Of a stretch of 64,000 nucleotides of DNA, positions 23,951 through 35,013 are shown one piece after another. The position numbers and the translations under genes were made by a program. Origin of the DNA: Blastomussa wellsi (lineage: Eukaryota; Cnidaria; Anthozoa; Scleractinia; Plerogyridae). Each line of letters starts with the position of its first letter. Positions within the stretch are counted from its first letter, which is position 1. The notes beneath the pieces are model-generated. The model saw only the letters and a program-made list of their open reading frames with translations, did not search any database and had not been told where the DNA came from. Where the stretch lies: positions 6,508,241-6,572,240 of the forward strand of contig OX393572.1 of the NCBI GenBank assembly GCA_947652115.1, read 5' to 3'.

Positions 23951-24115
23951 TGCAGTCAAACTTCGCTCTGACGAAGGGCTAACGCTCGAAACGTCAGCTC
24001 TTGAATCTCTTTACGGTGGCCAATTGACATTATCAACCCAATTGATAAAACCAAATTATATTGTTATACTTAACACCGACGCAGCACCACAGTTTCTTTA
24101 GAAGCTTACCCCCTC
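23951..24115 (+). mobile_element. Penelope-like 3' tail (short truncated insertion)
   Basis: Holds the hammerhead segment, the cggtggccaattgacatt and tcaacccaattgataaaacc blocks, and the terminal cttaccccctc shared with 8,103-8,260 and 57,040-57,202. It interrupts dispersed repeat R in the left arm and is missing from the matching place in the right arm (about 25,290), so it postdates the duplication or was lost on the other side. Confidence 0.75.
23961..24005 (+). ncRNA. Type I hammerhead ribozyme, canonical core
   Basis: Read 5' to 3': stem I strand cttcgct; CUGACGA (23,968-23,974); stem II GGGC-UAAC-GCUC; GAAAC (23,988-23,992); GUC (23,993-23,995) with the predicted cut after the C; stem I strand AGC-tctt-GAA. 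All conserved core bases of a hammerhead are present. Stem III would be only AC/GU, a palindrome with no loop, so catalysis would probably need a dimer. Penelope-like elements are known to carry hammerheads of this minimal type. Activity here is inferred from the fold only. Confidence 0.7.
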
Positions 24116-24307
24116 TAAACTTCTTGACTGTTACTTGCAACCTTCTAGAAGTCTAAATTTTTATAAATTTAAAGTGTGATCATGCGAACATTTCTCACAT
24201 GGACATATCTTCATATTAAGTCAATACTGTCGAACTAGAGAATGGAATAGTTCAAGTATTAATTCCTTAAGTTTGAACATTAGCACCAGTCAAGAAATAA
24301 TCAAATT

Positions 24308-24900
24308 ATGGTCTCAAAAGGACGGTCATTATCACCTCCAGACTACTCTCACAAAGTTAAGGTGGCTGAATACAGATTCTCTGGGTGGTCCGCTGTATTA
24401 CCCAACATGGCGTGGCTTTTAATCATGAAAGCAAACTTTATGACGAAGTCGGCAGCAAATTATACCTCAAAGAAGTCTAACCAGCTCGTAAATCTCGTTT
24501 ATAGTTTTGCGTGTTGCCAAGACACGTAAATTACCGCCGGAGCATGCGCAGTATGTTCAAAAATATTGAGCAGATCGTTATGTATACAAATAGAATTTTC
24601 TCGAAATTCGGTCATTGGAAATTGATGATTTTGGCATGATTTCAGACAATAATACGCTCGTGAATTCGGCCGTACTAGTTCCTCGCCGCCAGAAAACAAT
24701 ATTCTCCATATAAGGGCACCTCTTGTTGGTCTAGGCTAATCTAAAATGGACATTTGATTGGATTTGCTTATGCAACTTAGCTCCGCGGGACTGCGTGAAC
24801 AGCACTATGATCCCTTATAAAAACGTATTTCTTGGTTTCATAGTACATGATAATGAACCTAGTAAGTTTTATTCGGCCATCATTCTTTGCGAATTTCATG
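24308..24900. other. Central spacer of the inverted duplication
   Basis: The roughly 840-bp stretch between the arms (24,278-25,121) holds a unique AT-rich part and the start of a repeat R copy on plus. An open frame at 24,308-24,529 has no known domain. The FP genes point away from this spacer. Confidence 0.4.
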
Positions 24901-25800
24901 ATCGAAAATGAACATTAGGTCATCTTTTGTTCCCTGTTTGTACTTTAAGATCAAGAATGAATTTACAATCAAACCAAGTGAAGCGTACGGCCCTAGAGTG
25001 CATTAATGAATTGATTATTGGAAAATTTAACCCGTTAACGTTGTTCGTTTCAAATGTTGCATTCGGTTTGAAAAGGCGCAGATCAATGCTCAAATCAAAA
25101 GTCGATTTTTGATTGCCCTAGGTGAACTTAAGGAATTAATTCCTGAACTATTCCATTCTCTAGTGTCAGAGTATTGACTCGATATAAAGATAAGTCCATG
25201 AGGGAAATGTTCGCATGATCACACTTGACTCTTCAAAGGCAGACAGTTCTACAAGGTTATTAAAATCATATGGAACAAGTAATAGTGAAGAAGTTTAGTT
25301 AATTATGTGAAATTGCCATTTCCATCCATTAGAGCCCGAAAAATTATAACCTATTTAAGGAAAAAATATTAAAAGAATGAAAAGGGAAATTTTATTTCTA
25401 TTCTGTAACATTGGATGTAAAGCATCAAGCATGTAATGCTTGAATAAGCCTAGTTTAATGATATTCATTAAGGCGGCCGTTTTAACACTCCAGTATTAAG
25501 GAACACACCAAGAACACAGTAACGAAAGGGTCGAAAAAGATACCCTATGTAAGGATCGAGGACCGCAAAAACCATACCTTAAAGAGCGGCACGTAGCTAT
25601 ATAGTCCATATATGGGAGTACCCCCCGGGCTATGATTGCATAAGGTTTTTTCGCTGCTAATAATTTCTTCCTGTTTCTTAAATGAAACACATAAACGATG
25701 TTCACAACAATGTAGCCTGCGAACAGGCTCTCCAGTAGGGAAAAGTTGGAGAAATTTGCTTGTGTTATCTGAGGTAGACTTTCTTTGATTCCGCTTAATC
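24820..25800 (+). repeat. Dispersed repeat family R, copy at the inner end of the right arm
   Basis: Matches 34,165-34,990 in direct orientation nearly throughout, including agtccatatatgggagtacc and cgaacaggctctccagtagg-type blocks, and matches the left arm in reverse complement. A transposable element copy therefore sits at the centre of the palindrome. Confidence 0.75.
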
Positions 25801-26505
25801 TGCCCACTGCCATTAGCATGTCATAGCATATCTGTCATATCTGTCACATATCTGTCATATCCCGCGCTACGCTAGCTCGGGAGCCTCGTGTAATTGCCAA
25901 ATATTGTTTTGTTTTAATTAAGTCTTCTTTATCCAAAGTTTTAAACATATGTAATTAATTTTCAGAGACATTTTCAAAGGAGCCGAATAAAATCATTGCC
26001 GCAAAAGGCATCTGGCCTTCCAGAAAATACTTCTAACCTAATTTCCTCGGGTCTACTTTAAAAACCTACTTATGTTTATCAGGTATGTGGAGACAAAACA
26101 ACAAAACGACCACACTCTTGTTATTATATTACAACTCTTTCTCGTCTGTTTCTCACAGATTTCTTATTTAAATGCCACTAAATAAATGTCATTAATGTTC
26201 GCACGATTATAATTGTCAAAAATAGTCGATACCCCAAGGACATTTTCCTATTAAAATACGAGACAGTATGGCTGGGCATGATAGACATGAAAGCGTTGTT
26301 CTTTGTTGATAAAGGGTTGGTGTTTAATTGTTGCATAAGGCGGGTTTCTGTTTTACAATTGGCTGCAGTAGATTTTGGGTGTGACAGTAATGTTTAAAGC
26401 AGCATCCATCACGCTGAAGTCTCATTCACCCAGGTGATTTGGAAGAGAGCAGATCGAGATAAACAAGAGCTGTATAGGGCAGATATCTTACCTAAGTCTA
26501 CCATC

Positions 26506-27169
26506 ATGGTGAGTGTTGAACAAGAAAATAATTTATTTTGTTTTTCAATGTTGGTTTACTCTGTTGCTTTTTTTTTTAATTGATGGCTTATCTAGGATTG
26601 ATCCTTATTTGATTCCGCAGAGTGTGATTAAATCAGAGATGAAGATCAAGCTGCGTATGGAAGGCACTGTAAACGGGCACAACTTCGTGATCGAAGGAGA
26701 TGGTACAGGCAAGCCTTTTGAGTAAGTAACAGCTTAATAAAAGGGCTCTTAATGTACAGTTTCCATTGTAAGTTGAATGCTGGTAATTTAAACCAAAGAG
26801 GAAAGAAAAGACTGTTAGAAACAGGAGGGGTTAATTTCTGATTGTTTGCCCTAAACTCTGGACGCAAATATGTTTTACATGTCAATAGTAACAAATAATT
26901 TGACCAGAAGGGCTTATTGTCAAATAATAAGAAAGTAGTATTGATTATAGTACTGTTATACTGCTAATACCTGAATAAAAGATGTTGAATTTCTAAAAAT
27001 GTCTATATTGACATTACTGAATGTTTCCTTTTATTATTTTATTATCTGATGAACTTGAAATGATCGCTCTTTTTAATTGTTAGTTTTAATAACGGATTTC
27101 ATTTATAACTTGAGAATATTTTTTCTGTGTCTTCTTGGTTAAGGTATCGGTAAAACCTCAATTGACCAC

Positions 27170-27204
<35 letters not shown>

Positions 27205-29072
27205 TATCATCATACACTTTATTAAAGGTATTAGCTATAATGCTAATCGGGGACACTGCAATGTGTAACATATACAGTAAGGGCCTTTGACACTTTTCTG
27301 TGCAAGTGTGACGATTTGATTTCTGGTCGGACAGACGAAACGCAGCTTTTGTTATAGCGGGGCTTGTTTGTGGAATAAATTGCCCCAGGATTTAAAAAGC
27401 GTTGGTTCTATTGGGCAGTTTAAAAGGGGTATTAAGAAGGTATCTGAGATATCGGATTCCCACACGAAACCCCCGTGTAACCCTAAGAGTAACCAAAATA
27501 TTTTCTGCAATAATGCTACACAAACAACTCTACAAACCTTTTGAGCAATTTCGGGTTTAGACAAATTTTGTTGCCGTAGCAACGCGATTATTTAATCTGG
27601 AATAACTTGAAGAGTATTCACCAAAATAAAAAAAGTCTCAATAGGTGTATAGAACAACATTTTAAGAGCAAATGAGCCAAATTTGATGATTAAAGTATAA
27701 ATGTTTAGAAATCGTTGTTATTTCTCAGAACGTCCTTGTTTTTTTTTTATTTTGACAGAATAAAAAGTTCTGCATTGCATATGAAAAGACTTTATCTTCC
27801 TTTTTTTGTTTTAGGGGAAAACAGAGTATGGACCTTGTAGTCAAAGAGGGCGGGCCTCTGCCTTTCTCCTACGATATCCTGACAACAGCATTCCATTACG
27901 GCAACAGGGTATTCGCCGAATACCCAGACCATATACCCGACTATTTCAAGCAAGCGTTTCCTGAGGGATATTCGTGGGAACGAAGCCTCACTTTCGAAGA
28001 CGGGGGCATTTGCATCGCAAAAAACGACATAACGTAAGTAAAATGTGAAGTGGATGCTTCCTGTAGGGTAAAGCTTTTTATGGTGTTACAGATTGTTTCG
28101 ATGATGCTGCAAAATTTCATCATAAAAAAAAAAAACTTTATATGACTAAATAAATATATTTTCTTCAGTATCTCTTCATTTTCATATCCATAAGGAATAA
28201 AATGACAAAAATTGCTTCTGGTATCACTGCCCCTTGTGCTGGGGCACTTATATCTTATTGTACGAGTGTGTACTAATTTATATTGCTGACCATACTTTAA
28301 ATTGAATCCTCAACTTGTATCTTCACCTTGTCACGCTGAGTATGTGCCACTTCTCTTTCATCAGAATGAAAGGCGACACTTTCTATAATAAAGTTCGATT
28401 TGATGGTGTAAACTTTCCCCCCAATGGTCCAGTTATGCAGAAGAAGACGCTGAAATGGGAGCCATCCACTGAGAAAATGTATGTGCGTGGTGGGGTGCTG
28501 ACTGGTGATATTACCATGGCTCTGTTGCTTGAGGGTGGTGCCCATTACCGATGTGACTTCAGAACTGTTTACAAGTAAGTCTCAAGACAATTCTCAGTGA
28601 ACAATGCAAGAATGGATTCAGTGACGTCAGTGACCTTATCTCCACCGACAACTTCATTATAGACAACCCTTGTGGGGATATTGGTTGAAGACGACCCCGA
28701 AACTAGCTAGATCACAAAGTTAAAAAAGACTACCTAATATACCTAGGACCTAACCTTACTTACCTGTAGGAGATAAAGAATTAGTGTTTTTCTCAAGTTA
28801 GTGTAGTTTCGGAAGCAGGTAACGATCAGTGCTGTGTTTTTAAGTGAAATAGTATAGTCATATTTGTGATATGCTTATGTATCCAACCCATTGTCACTGA
28901 TCGAAGTTGTTTCTTCCTTTGCAGAGCTAAGGATAAGGGTGTCAAGTTGCCAGGCTATCACTTTGTGGATCATTGCATTGAGATTTTGAGCCATGACAAA
29001 GATTACAACAAGGTTAGGCTGTATGAGCATGCCGTTGCTCATTCTGGATTGCCGGCCAATGCCAGACGATAA
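26506..29072 (+). CDS. GFP-like fluorescent protein, Kaede/EosFP type, HYG chromophore
   Basis: Cytoplasmic beta-barrel pigment whose chromophore forms from its own His62-Tyr63-Gly64. Exons: 26,506-26,508 (only the ATG), 26,621-26,721, 27,815-28,033, 28,365-28,574 and 28,925-29,072. Splice sites are canonical; intron phases are 0, 2, 2, 2. The coding length is 681 nt, giving 226 residues, the length of EosFP, and the C-terminus ends GLPANARR as in that subfamily. AFHYGNRVF, Arg66, His194 and Glu212 are present. In Kaede-type proteins a His-first chromophore permits irreversible green-to-red conversion by violet light, through cleavage of the backbone next to the His, so photoconversion is expected but not shown. 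Intron 2 (1.1 kb) is larger than in the left copy (445 bp) because of a (CAT)n tract and LINE/repeat material. No obvious TATA box is seen upstream. Confidence 0.95.
27172..27213. repeat. (CAT)n microsatellite in FP intron 2
   Basis: An imperfect tcatcatcat tract of about 40 bases is seen directly. It is private to the right copy. Confidence 0.9.
27350..27460 (+). pseudogene. LINE reverse transcriptase C-terminal scrap in FP intron 2
   Basis: The plus frame reads CLWNKLPQDLKSVGSIGQF and then KRGIKK, the usual LWN.LP...L..F+..L tail of CR1/L2-like LINEs. It is only about 35 residues and lies inside intron 2. Confidence 0.55.
27495..27690. repeat. Repeat shared with 29,645-29,850 and (inverted) 19,060-19,265
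   Basis: Anchors are gagcaatttcgggtttag, ctggaataacttgaagagta and ttaagagcaaatgagccaaa. One copy lies downstream of each FP gene and a third inside intron 2 of the right gene. The third copy accounts for part of the larger intron. Confidence 0.8.
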
Positions 29073-29079
29073 TAAGACA

Positions 29080-31160
29080 ACAACAAGGAGAAAGAGAAAA
29101 GTGTTTTTTTTTTTCCGTTTGTTTGTTTGTTTGTTTTTTATTTTTTAAAAGACATTTATTTGAAATTAGCATTTCATACCCTTGATGCAAGGATCTGTTT
29201 CGGGGTTATTTAGAGAATGCTCTTAGAGTTCAATTTTGGGAGGAAAATAGTTTCTAATTTTTGGTTGGTCTGCATCACAAGGATAGACTTTTCAGACTCT
29301 GGATAATATAAAAGCTGTAATGATAAAGTAATATCGTTATAGATCTAGATCTAGGGTTTGTAGAGTACTCTCATTATAGTGTACTAGCTAGTTGAAATTT
29401 ATTTCTTCGAGGATTTGACTTTCTACATTCTATTGTGAACAAGAGCATGTAAGGCAACTGCACATTTAAGGGGGGGGGGGGGGGGGGGGGTCTGGTTGCA
29501 TTTTGAACCAAAACGTGTAACACATTGTAAAGCAAATGGTACATAAGCAATACGTAGTTAATCATTAACTAAATTTTACATTTTGACTTTTATCCACATA
29601 TTTTATGCCCCTGTTTATTTTTTTCAATTCTATTTACAGAGAAACCCTGCAATAATGCTACACACATACCCGCAAACACATTGAGCAATTTCGGGTTTAG
29701 AAAAATTATGTTGACGTAGCAACGAGATTATTCTATGAAAGATTCAATCTGGAATAACTTGAAGAGTATTCACCAAAATAAAAAACGCCTTAATACTATT
29801 AGGTTTACAGAACAACCTTTTAAGAGCAACTGAGCCAAATTTGGTGATTAAAAGATGATGCAGAGAAAAATAGGGAAGAGGGAGGCGGGGGCAGTTGAGA
29901 AATCCGCAAAAAATGCCTTTTTCAGAAAAAATACCGGAAAAACATAGTAAGGCCAAATCAGCAATGTAAAAATAAATAAAGACAACTATGGCTAGGAAAT
30001 TATTAAAAAAATACCTTTTTCAGCATAATTAGATCCTGTGACAGTTTCTTTTAATCAGAATTTCAATAACACTAATTGGTCATCACGGAAAACCTGAGTT
30101 GTTTACCATTTCACTACAATTTATGGCAATAAAAGTGTTAGGATTTGAAATTTGCATATATTTTTCTGCCTAAGAGACACCAAATCAATTAAAAATCGAC
30201 CAAATTCAAAATTGTGTTCAAAATTTCAACCAGACTCTCCCATTAAGTATTTTACTCTCTTCTTAGTTACTTTAGATGAGTTTTTGGGTTTATGAAAGTA
30301 TTCATTTTAGGTGTTCATGAAGTTCCCTGATCTGTAATTACTGATAATGGAACTGACGTATTTTGGCGCGTTAATTTTGGGACATCGTCGCTCGGTTCTG
30401 ACACCTAAACTTACGAGTTGATTTTCCAACTTCCAGTAAATGTATTTTTGAAGAACTCTAGGAAATAAAGTTCTGATATAATCCATGTATAGTTCAGGAT
30501 ATCCATGTTAACTTGTGCGCCGCCTCTCGTTTACAGTGTCCATTACCGTCTTAAGGTTGCTCTATGGGATTTTTGATTGACGATACCTTTCAACTTTGAG
30601 CAGCTAGTGTACCACCATAGAGTATATGATAGAAAATCGATTGCTCCATGTGCACTAGAGAAAGATCAAAGTTTCGCAGATGAAGTTCATTTTATCGTGA
30701 TCGGAGTTACCATAGCAACGTACTGTCGTCATGCCCCACTTTACTCGAGACTGAATAACCTGTCATCAAGGGATAATTTTGGAAAATCCTTCCTGGATCG
30801 TTAACATGACATACCTTTCTTGAGGTCTGCCAAAGTTGAAGGCTTTTTATACGAGCGATTTAGAGAAAATTTATGGTGAAGTTTAAAATACAACAAAATC
30901 GTATTAGTTCCTGACTGTTATTAAAAAGTTTGTTCACCAAGCCTGATGTAAGATGACTTTGGTCTGAAATAAATTAAATAGGACCCAATTACATTTGGCG
31001 AAAATCTTAGAAAAATCGCTCCATTCGATTTCTGAAAACACTCAACCCTAGATTTATTAAAATGGTCGTTATTTAAAAAGCGCTAGATAATTTTAATAAA
31101 AAGTATTCTTCAGTAGATTAACCAATATTTAATATAATGCCCGAGTTTAAACTTCATTGA
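29080..31160. other. Intergenic right-arm DNA downstream of the FP gene
   Basis: No gene is seen. A G run lies at about 29,470-29,490. Most matches the left arm in reverse complement up to 30,540. The segment 30,541-31,160 has no left-arm counterpart that I can find. Confidence 0.5.
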
Positions 31161-31166
31161 AATATG

Positions 31167-31471
31167 CTAAGGCTGTCAATTTGTAGCCTCAACTTGGTAA
31201 ACATTGCGCTTATTTTCCGGCTAGTCGCTTGTGGTTCTAATTACCTATACCTAACCATTGTCTTGAATCTCCGTGCAACTGTACATTTCAATGCGTCTTG
31301 AATTCATATATCGTTACATGAATTAATAAGGCATTGACATTTACAATTGCACGGAGATTCGAGACAATAGAAAGGTATAATTAGAGCCACAAGCGACTAG
31401 ACGGAAATTCAAATTACGCACAATGTTTACCATAGTTGAGGCTATGACCGGCTATGAATTGACAGCCTTAG
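31167..31471. mobile_element. Foldback MITE, about 305 bp
   Basis: The left half starting ctaaggctgtcaat and the right half ending attgacagccttag are reverse complements over most of their length (for example gcacggagattcgagacaat against attgtcttgaatctccgtgc). It is private to the right arm. Confidence 0.8.
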
Positions 31472-31659
31472 AATGTTTCAAAAGCACAATTCTCTAGAGA
31501 ATGTCACATGAACTTTATTGGACTCTTCTTGATTGGGCCAACAAATACTGCAACAAATGAAAAACATTCTGGAGTATTCTAGCTTCGAATATGTCATTGT
31601 GATGAATCCTAGAGTATCTTGGAGTATTCAAGGAATGTGCAATACGTGAAGTACGGTTG

Positions 31660-32260
31660 ACCTTTAGAAATAAGCCGTTTTGAAGGTTGACGGTTAAATT
31701 TTAGGTCATTTGACGGTTGACGGTTAATTTTTTGGCATGTCGTTTATAGAACGAAATTAAAGCGCGAATATGGCTGTAATTTTTACACTTTTTCCCATAT
31801 TTTAATAATCCAGTTAATCTTATAATTTTTTTGTTAAAAACTAGGTTTTTGGTCTTCAACTAGGGTTTCGACAGAACACTGACCCTCGGTCAGCTGACCC
31901 CCCTACTGACCCCATATAAAATCAACGGGAAAAAGCCCGGAACTATCAATAGGACCGATTCAGGTTCATTAAAACAAATTATTTTAGCTAACCTGAAATT
32001 TCTAAGATGACGGACGCGATGGTAACTTTCCAACTCTTTCCTCCATTGATTGAAAGTCAAGGATTTGTCCACCGATAATCGAGCACGGAATTAGTTGTCG
32101 TACCCATTACAAAATTAAGCAGGGAAAGTAACGAGGAAACGTCGACAATAGTCCTGGCAATATGAACGCGCTCGAGCGAGATTAACATGCGGGCCAGGGA
32201 CTACAAACTTCCGGTTGATGTGTCGTGTGCGTGAAAAGATCCCAACCTGCTGCCAGACAG
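31660..32260. other. Gene-free stretch outside the palindrome
   Basis: Short direct repeats of gacggttgacggttaa lie at 31,680-31,735. No gene is seen. Confidence 0.4.
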
Positions 32261-32264
32261 AGAT

Positions 32265-32805
32265 TTGCCTATGAAACGCCGAGAGTCAGTAGAGCGACGA
32301 CTTAAAAGAAATCCTGAACAAGCTGAAACATACTGCAAACAAATGGAAGAAATGGAGAGCATGAAATTTATGCGAAAGCTGTCAAAGAGACCAAATACTG
32401 TGTGTCTTTGCTGACAGATCACAAGACGCATTCGGAGCATGCGCCTACGTACGCCAGAGAAAGAATAATAGCACTCACTCAGTCAGATTCATCGCAGCAA
32501 TGTTTCGAGTAGCCCCGCTGAAACAGCTGCCAACCCCACGCTTGGTGTTACAAGCAGCCGTTCCAGGTCTCGCGAGTCGCCTTGTCAAATCCATCCAGGA
32601 GGAATCTAGGATGGATGTTAAGTGCTACACCGACAGCATGATTACCTTGGCCTGGACTCAAAGTCCGTCACGCAGCTTTAAGAGGTTCGTATCCTCGAGT
32701 GTCGGAGAAATCCAAACTAACAAAGAACCATGTCAGTGGAGGCATATCCCAGGTGAGGATAATGTAGCTGACGACTTGTCGCGAAGAATCCCTGTTAATG
32801 AGTTC
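32265..32805 (+). pseudogene. BEL/Pao pol fragment: RT upstream region joined to RNase H
   Basis: About 32,265-32,400 reads RRESVERRLKRNPEQAETY and KQMEEME, a conserved block before the BEL reverse transcriptase. From about 32,400 the frame reads FADRSQDAFGACAYVRQR, then CYTDSMITLAWTQS and WRHIPGEDNVADDLSR, the RNase H region. The whole RT and A17 region between them is missing, so this is an internally deleted remnant. It is abutted at 32,808 by a repeat R copy. Confidence 0.75.
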
Positions 32806-32807
32806 CA

Positions 32808-33300
32808 ATCAAACCAAGTGAAGCGTAGCCCCCTAGAGTACATTAATGAATTGATTATTGGAAAATTCAACCCCTTATTCGTTTCAAATGTTGCATCCGG
32901 TTTGAAAAGGCGCGGGTCAATGCTGAAAAAAAAGTGGATTTTTGATTGCCCTAGGTGAACTTAAGGAATTAACTCCTGAACTATTCCATTCTCTAGTGCC
33001 AGAGTATTGACTCGATATAAACATAAGTCCATGTGAGAAATGTTCCCATGATCAGTCTTGACTCTTTGAAGGCAGACTACTACAAGGTTATTAAAATCAT
33101 ATGGAACAAGTATTAGTGAAGAAGTTTAGTTAATTGGGTGAAATTGCCATTTCCATCCATTAGAGCCCGAAAAATTATACCATATTTAAGGAAAAAATAT
33201 TAATAGCATGAAAAGAGAAATTTTATTGCTATTCAGTAACATTGCATGTAAAGCATCATGTGTGTAATTATTTGATGAAGTAACCTTTCACATTGCTGTT
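32808..33300 (+). repeat. Dispersed repeat family R, copy
   Basis: Matches 34,180-34,650 in direct orientation (anchors aagcgtagccccctagagta and ttattggaaaattcaacccc). It joins BEL-derived sequence on its left without an obvious target duplication. Confidence 0.7.
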
Positions 33301-33303
33301 TTT

Positions 33304-33524
33304 GTGTATAAATTTGAAAATCAACATCTTCCTACTTTCATCTATACACAAGACTTTATTCTAGAATGGCGTATGCTCTGCCCAAAACCAGAGCAAACTA
33401 TGGAATCATTAATATTAGATATCAAGCTGCTGAGATCTGGAATGCTATATCTGATAACATCAAGCTACCGTCACTTAAACAATTTAAAAATTACTTCAAA
33501 TCACGCATTATTGCAAGCTATTAA
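33304..33524 (+). pseudogene. LINE reverse transcriptase C-terminal tail
   Basis: The frame from 33,348 reads TRLYSRMAYALPKTRANYG, IINIRYQAAEIWNAISDN and KSRIIASY, with a stop at 33,522-33,524. This is the intact end of the LINE tail seen broken at 7,245-7,500. Upstream, codons between QHLPT and the TRL block are missing compared with the 62,360 copy. Confidence 0.7.
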
Positions 33525-33599
33525 CTGAGCTATCTATACCTCTGTAAATTACACTTTGTCTCTTATCTTAGTTAGTTATATACTTTGCCTTCCAGCTTA

Positions 33600-34990
33600 T
33601 TTTCGCTAATTTCTTAACCTAGTTAACTTAGTTTTTGTCTGTGTGTGCATATGTGTTGTACGTGTTTATTAAATACTTTCTAGAGTTGTTGTTAAAACGA
33701 CCGGATAGAATTCGAAGTAGACTGGGTTGAATACTCAAAAACTGCTATAACTACATTTAATTAATCCATGTAAGCAAAATTCCCTCGAAAAGACATCCTT
33801 CTAGTAAACCGTATTTGTAAATTCTGCAAAGCCGAATTCTTCTGTTTTCTTTGTGATCATATGGGCAACTGCTTCGTAACATGTTTCGTAACCCCGGCTC
33901 AAATGGCTTCTCTTGTTACGATTGTTTTGACTTGCTTATGCCCCTTAGGGCTGCGAAACTGCGTGAACAGCACTATGATCCGTTTAAGAATGTATTGCCT
34001 TGTTTCATAATAGATGATAATGAACCTAGCAAGTTTTATTTGGGCATCATTCTTTGCGAATTTTCTGATAGAAATTAAAATGTGCATTTTTGGAGGCCGT
34101 ACGTACGAACACGAACATTCCATTACTTCACCTTTTATTCCCTGTTTGCACTCTAAGATAAAGAATGAATTTACAATCAAACCAAGTGAAGCGTAGCCCC
34201 CTAGAGTACATTAATGAATTGATTATTGGAAAATTCAACCCCTTATTCGTTTCAAATGTTGCATCCGGTTTGAAAAGGCTCGGGTCAATGCTAAAAAAGA
34301 GTGGATTTTTTATTGCCCTAGGTGAACTTAAGGAATTAACTCCTGAACTATTCCATTCTCTAGTGCCAAAGTATTGACTCGATATAAAGATAAGTCCATG
34401 TGAGAAATGTTCCCATGATCAGTCTTGACTCTTTGAAGGCAGACTTCTACAAGGTTATTAAAATCATATGGAACAAGTAATAGTGAAGAAGTTTAGTTAA
34501 TTATGTGAAATTGCCATTTCCATCCATTAGAGCCCGAAAAATTATACCTTATTTAAGGAAAAAATATTAATAGCATGAAAAGGGAAATTTTATTTCTATT
34601 CTGTAACATTGGATGTAAAGCATCAAGCATGTAATGCTTGAATAAGCCTAGTTTAATGATATTAATTAAGGCGGCCGTTTTAACACTCCAGTATTAGGGA
34701 ACACACCAAGAACACAGTAACGAAAGGGTCGAAAAAGATACCCTATGTAAGGATCGAGGACCGCAAAAACCATACCTTAAAGGGCGGCACGTAGCTATAT
34801 AGTCCATATATGGGAGTACCCCCGGGCTATGATTGCATAAGGTTTTTTCGGTGCTAATAATTTCTTCCTGTTTCTTAAATGAAACACATGAACGATGTTC
34901 ATGTAGCCTGCGGACAGGCTCTCCAGTAGGGAAGATTTGGGGAAAATTTCCTTGTGTGATCTGAGGTAGACCCTGTAGACTTTCCTTGAT
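33600..34990 (+). repeat. Dispersed repeat family R, longest plus-strand copy
   Basis: Covers the regions seen split elsewhere: the 33,650-33,860 block matches 8,600-8,800 and 63,040-63,190 in reverse complement, 33,900-34,330 matches 62,640-63,010, and 34,165-34,990 matches 24,955-25,800. It carries a short frame (33,881-34,078) also found in other copies, without recognised domain. Confidence 0.7.
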
Positions 34991-35013
34991 TCACGGACAG
35001 CGAAGTAAAGAAC

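Larger units (their letters stand above)
15600..24277. repeat. Left arm of a large inverted duplication
   Basis: The reverse complement of much of this segment recurs at 25,122-31,655. Anchor pairs: 15,742-15,757 with 31,520-31,535; 18,361 with 30,540; the FP stop 19,902 with 29,072; the chromophore 21,031 with 27,902; and 24,234-24,277 with 25,122-25,165. The arms are interrupted by private insertions. The left arm carries a MITE, a Penelope tail, a hairpin, a tRNA-derived SINE, a TIR element and an expanded 291-bp tandem repeat. Confidence 0.85.
25122..31655. repeat. Right arm of the large inverted duplication
   Basis: Reverse-complement partner of 15,600-24,277. The outer limit is the gcaatacgtgaagta block near 31,640, matching cttcacgtattgc near 15,621. 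Private features of this arm are an enlarged FP intron 2 and a foldback element at 31,167-31,471. Confidence 0.85.
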
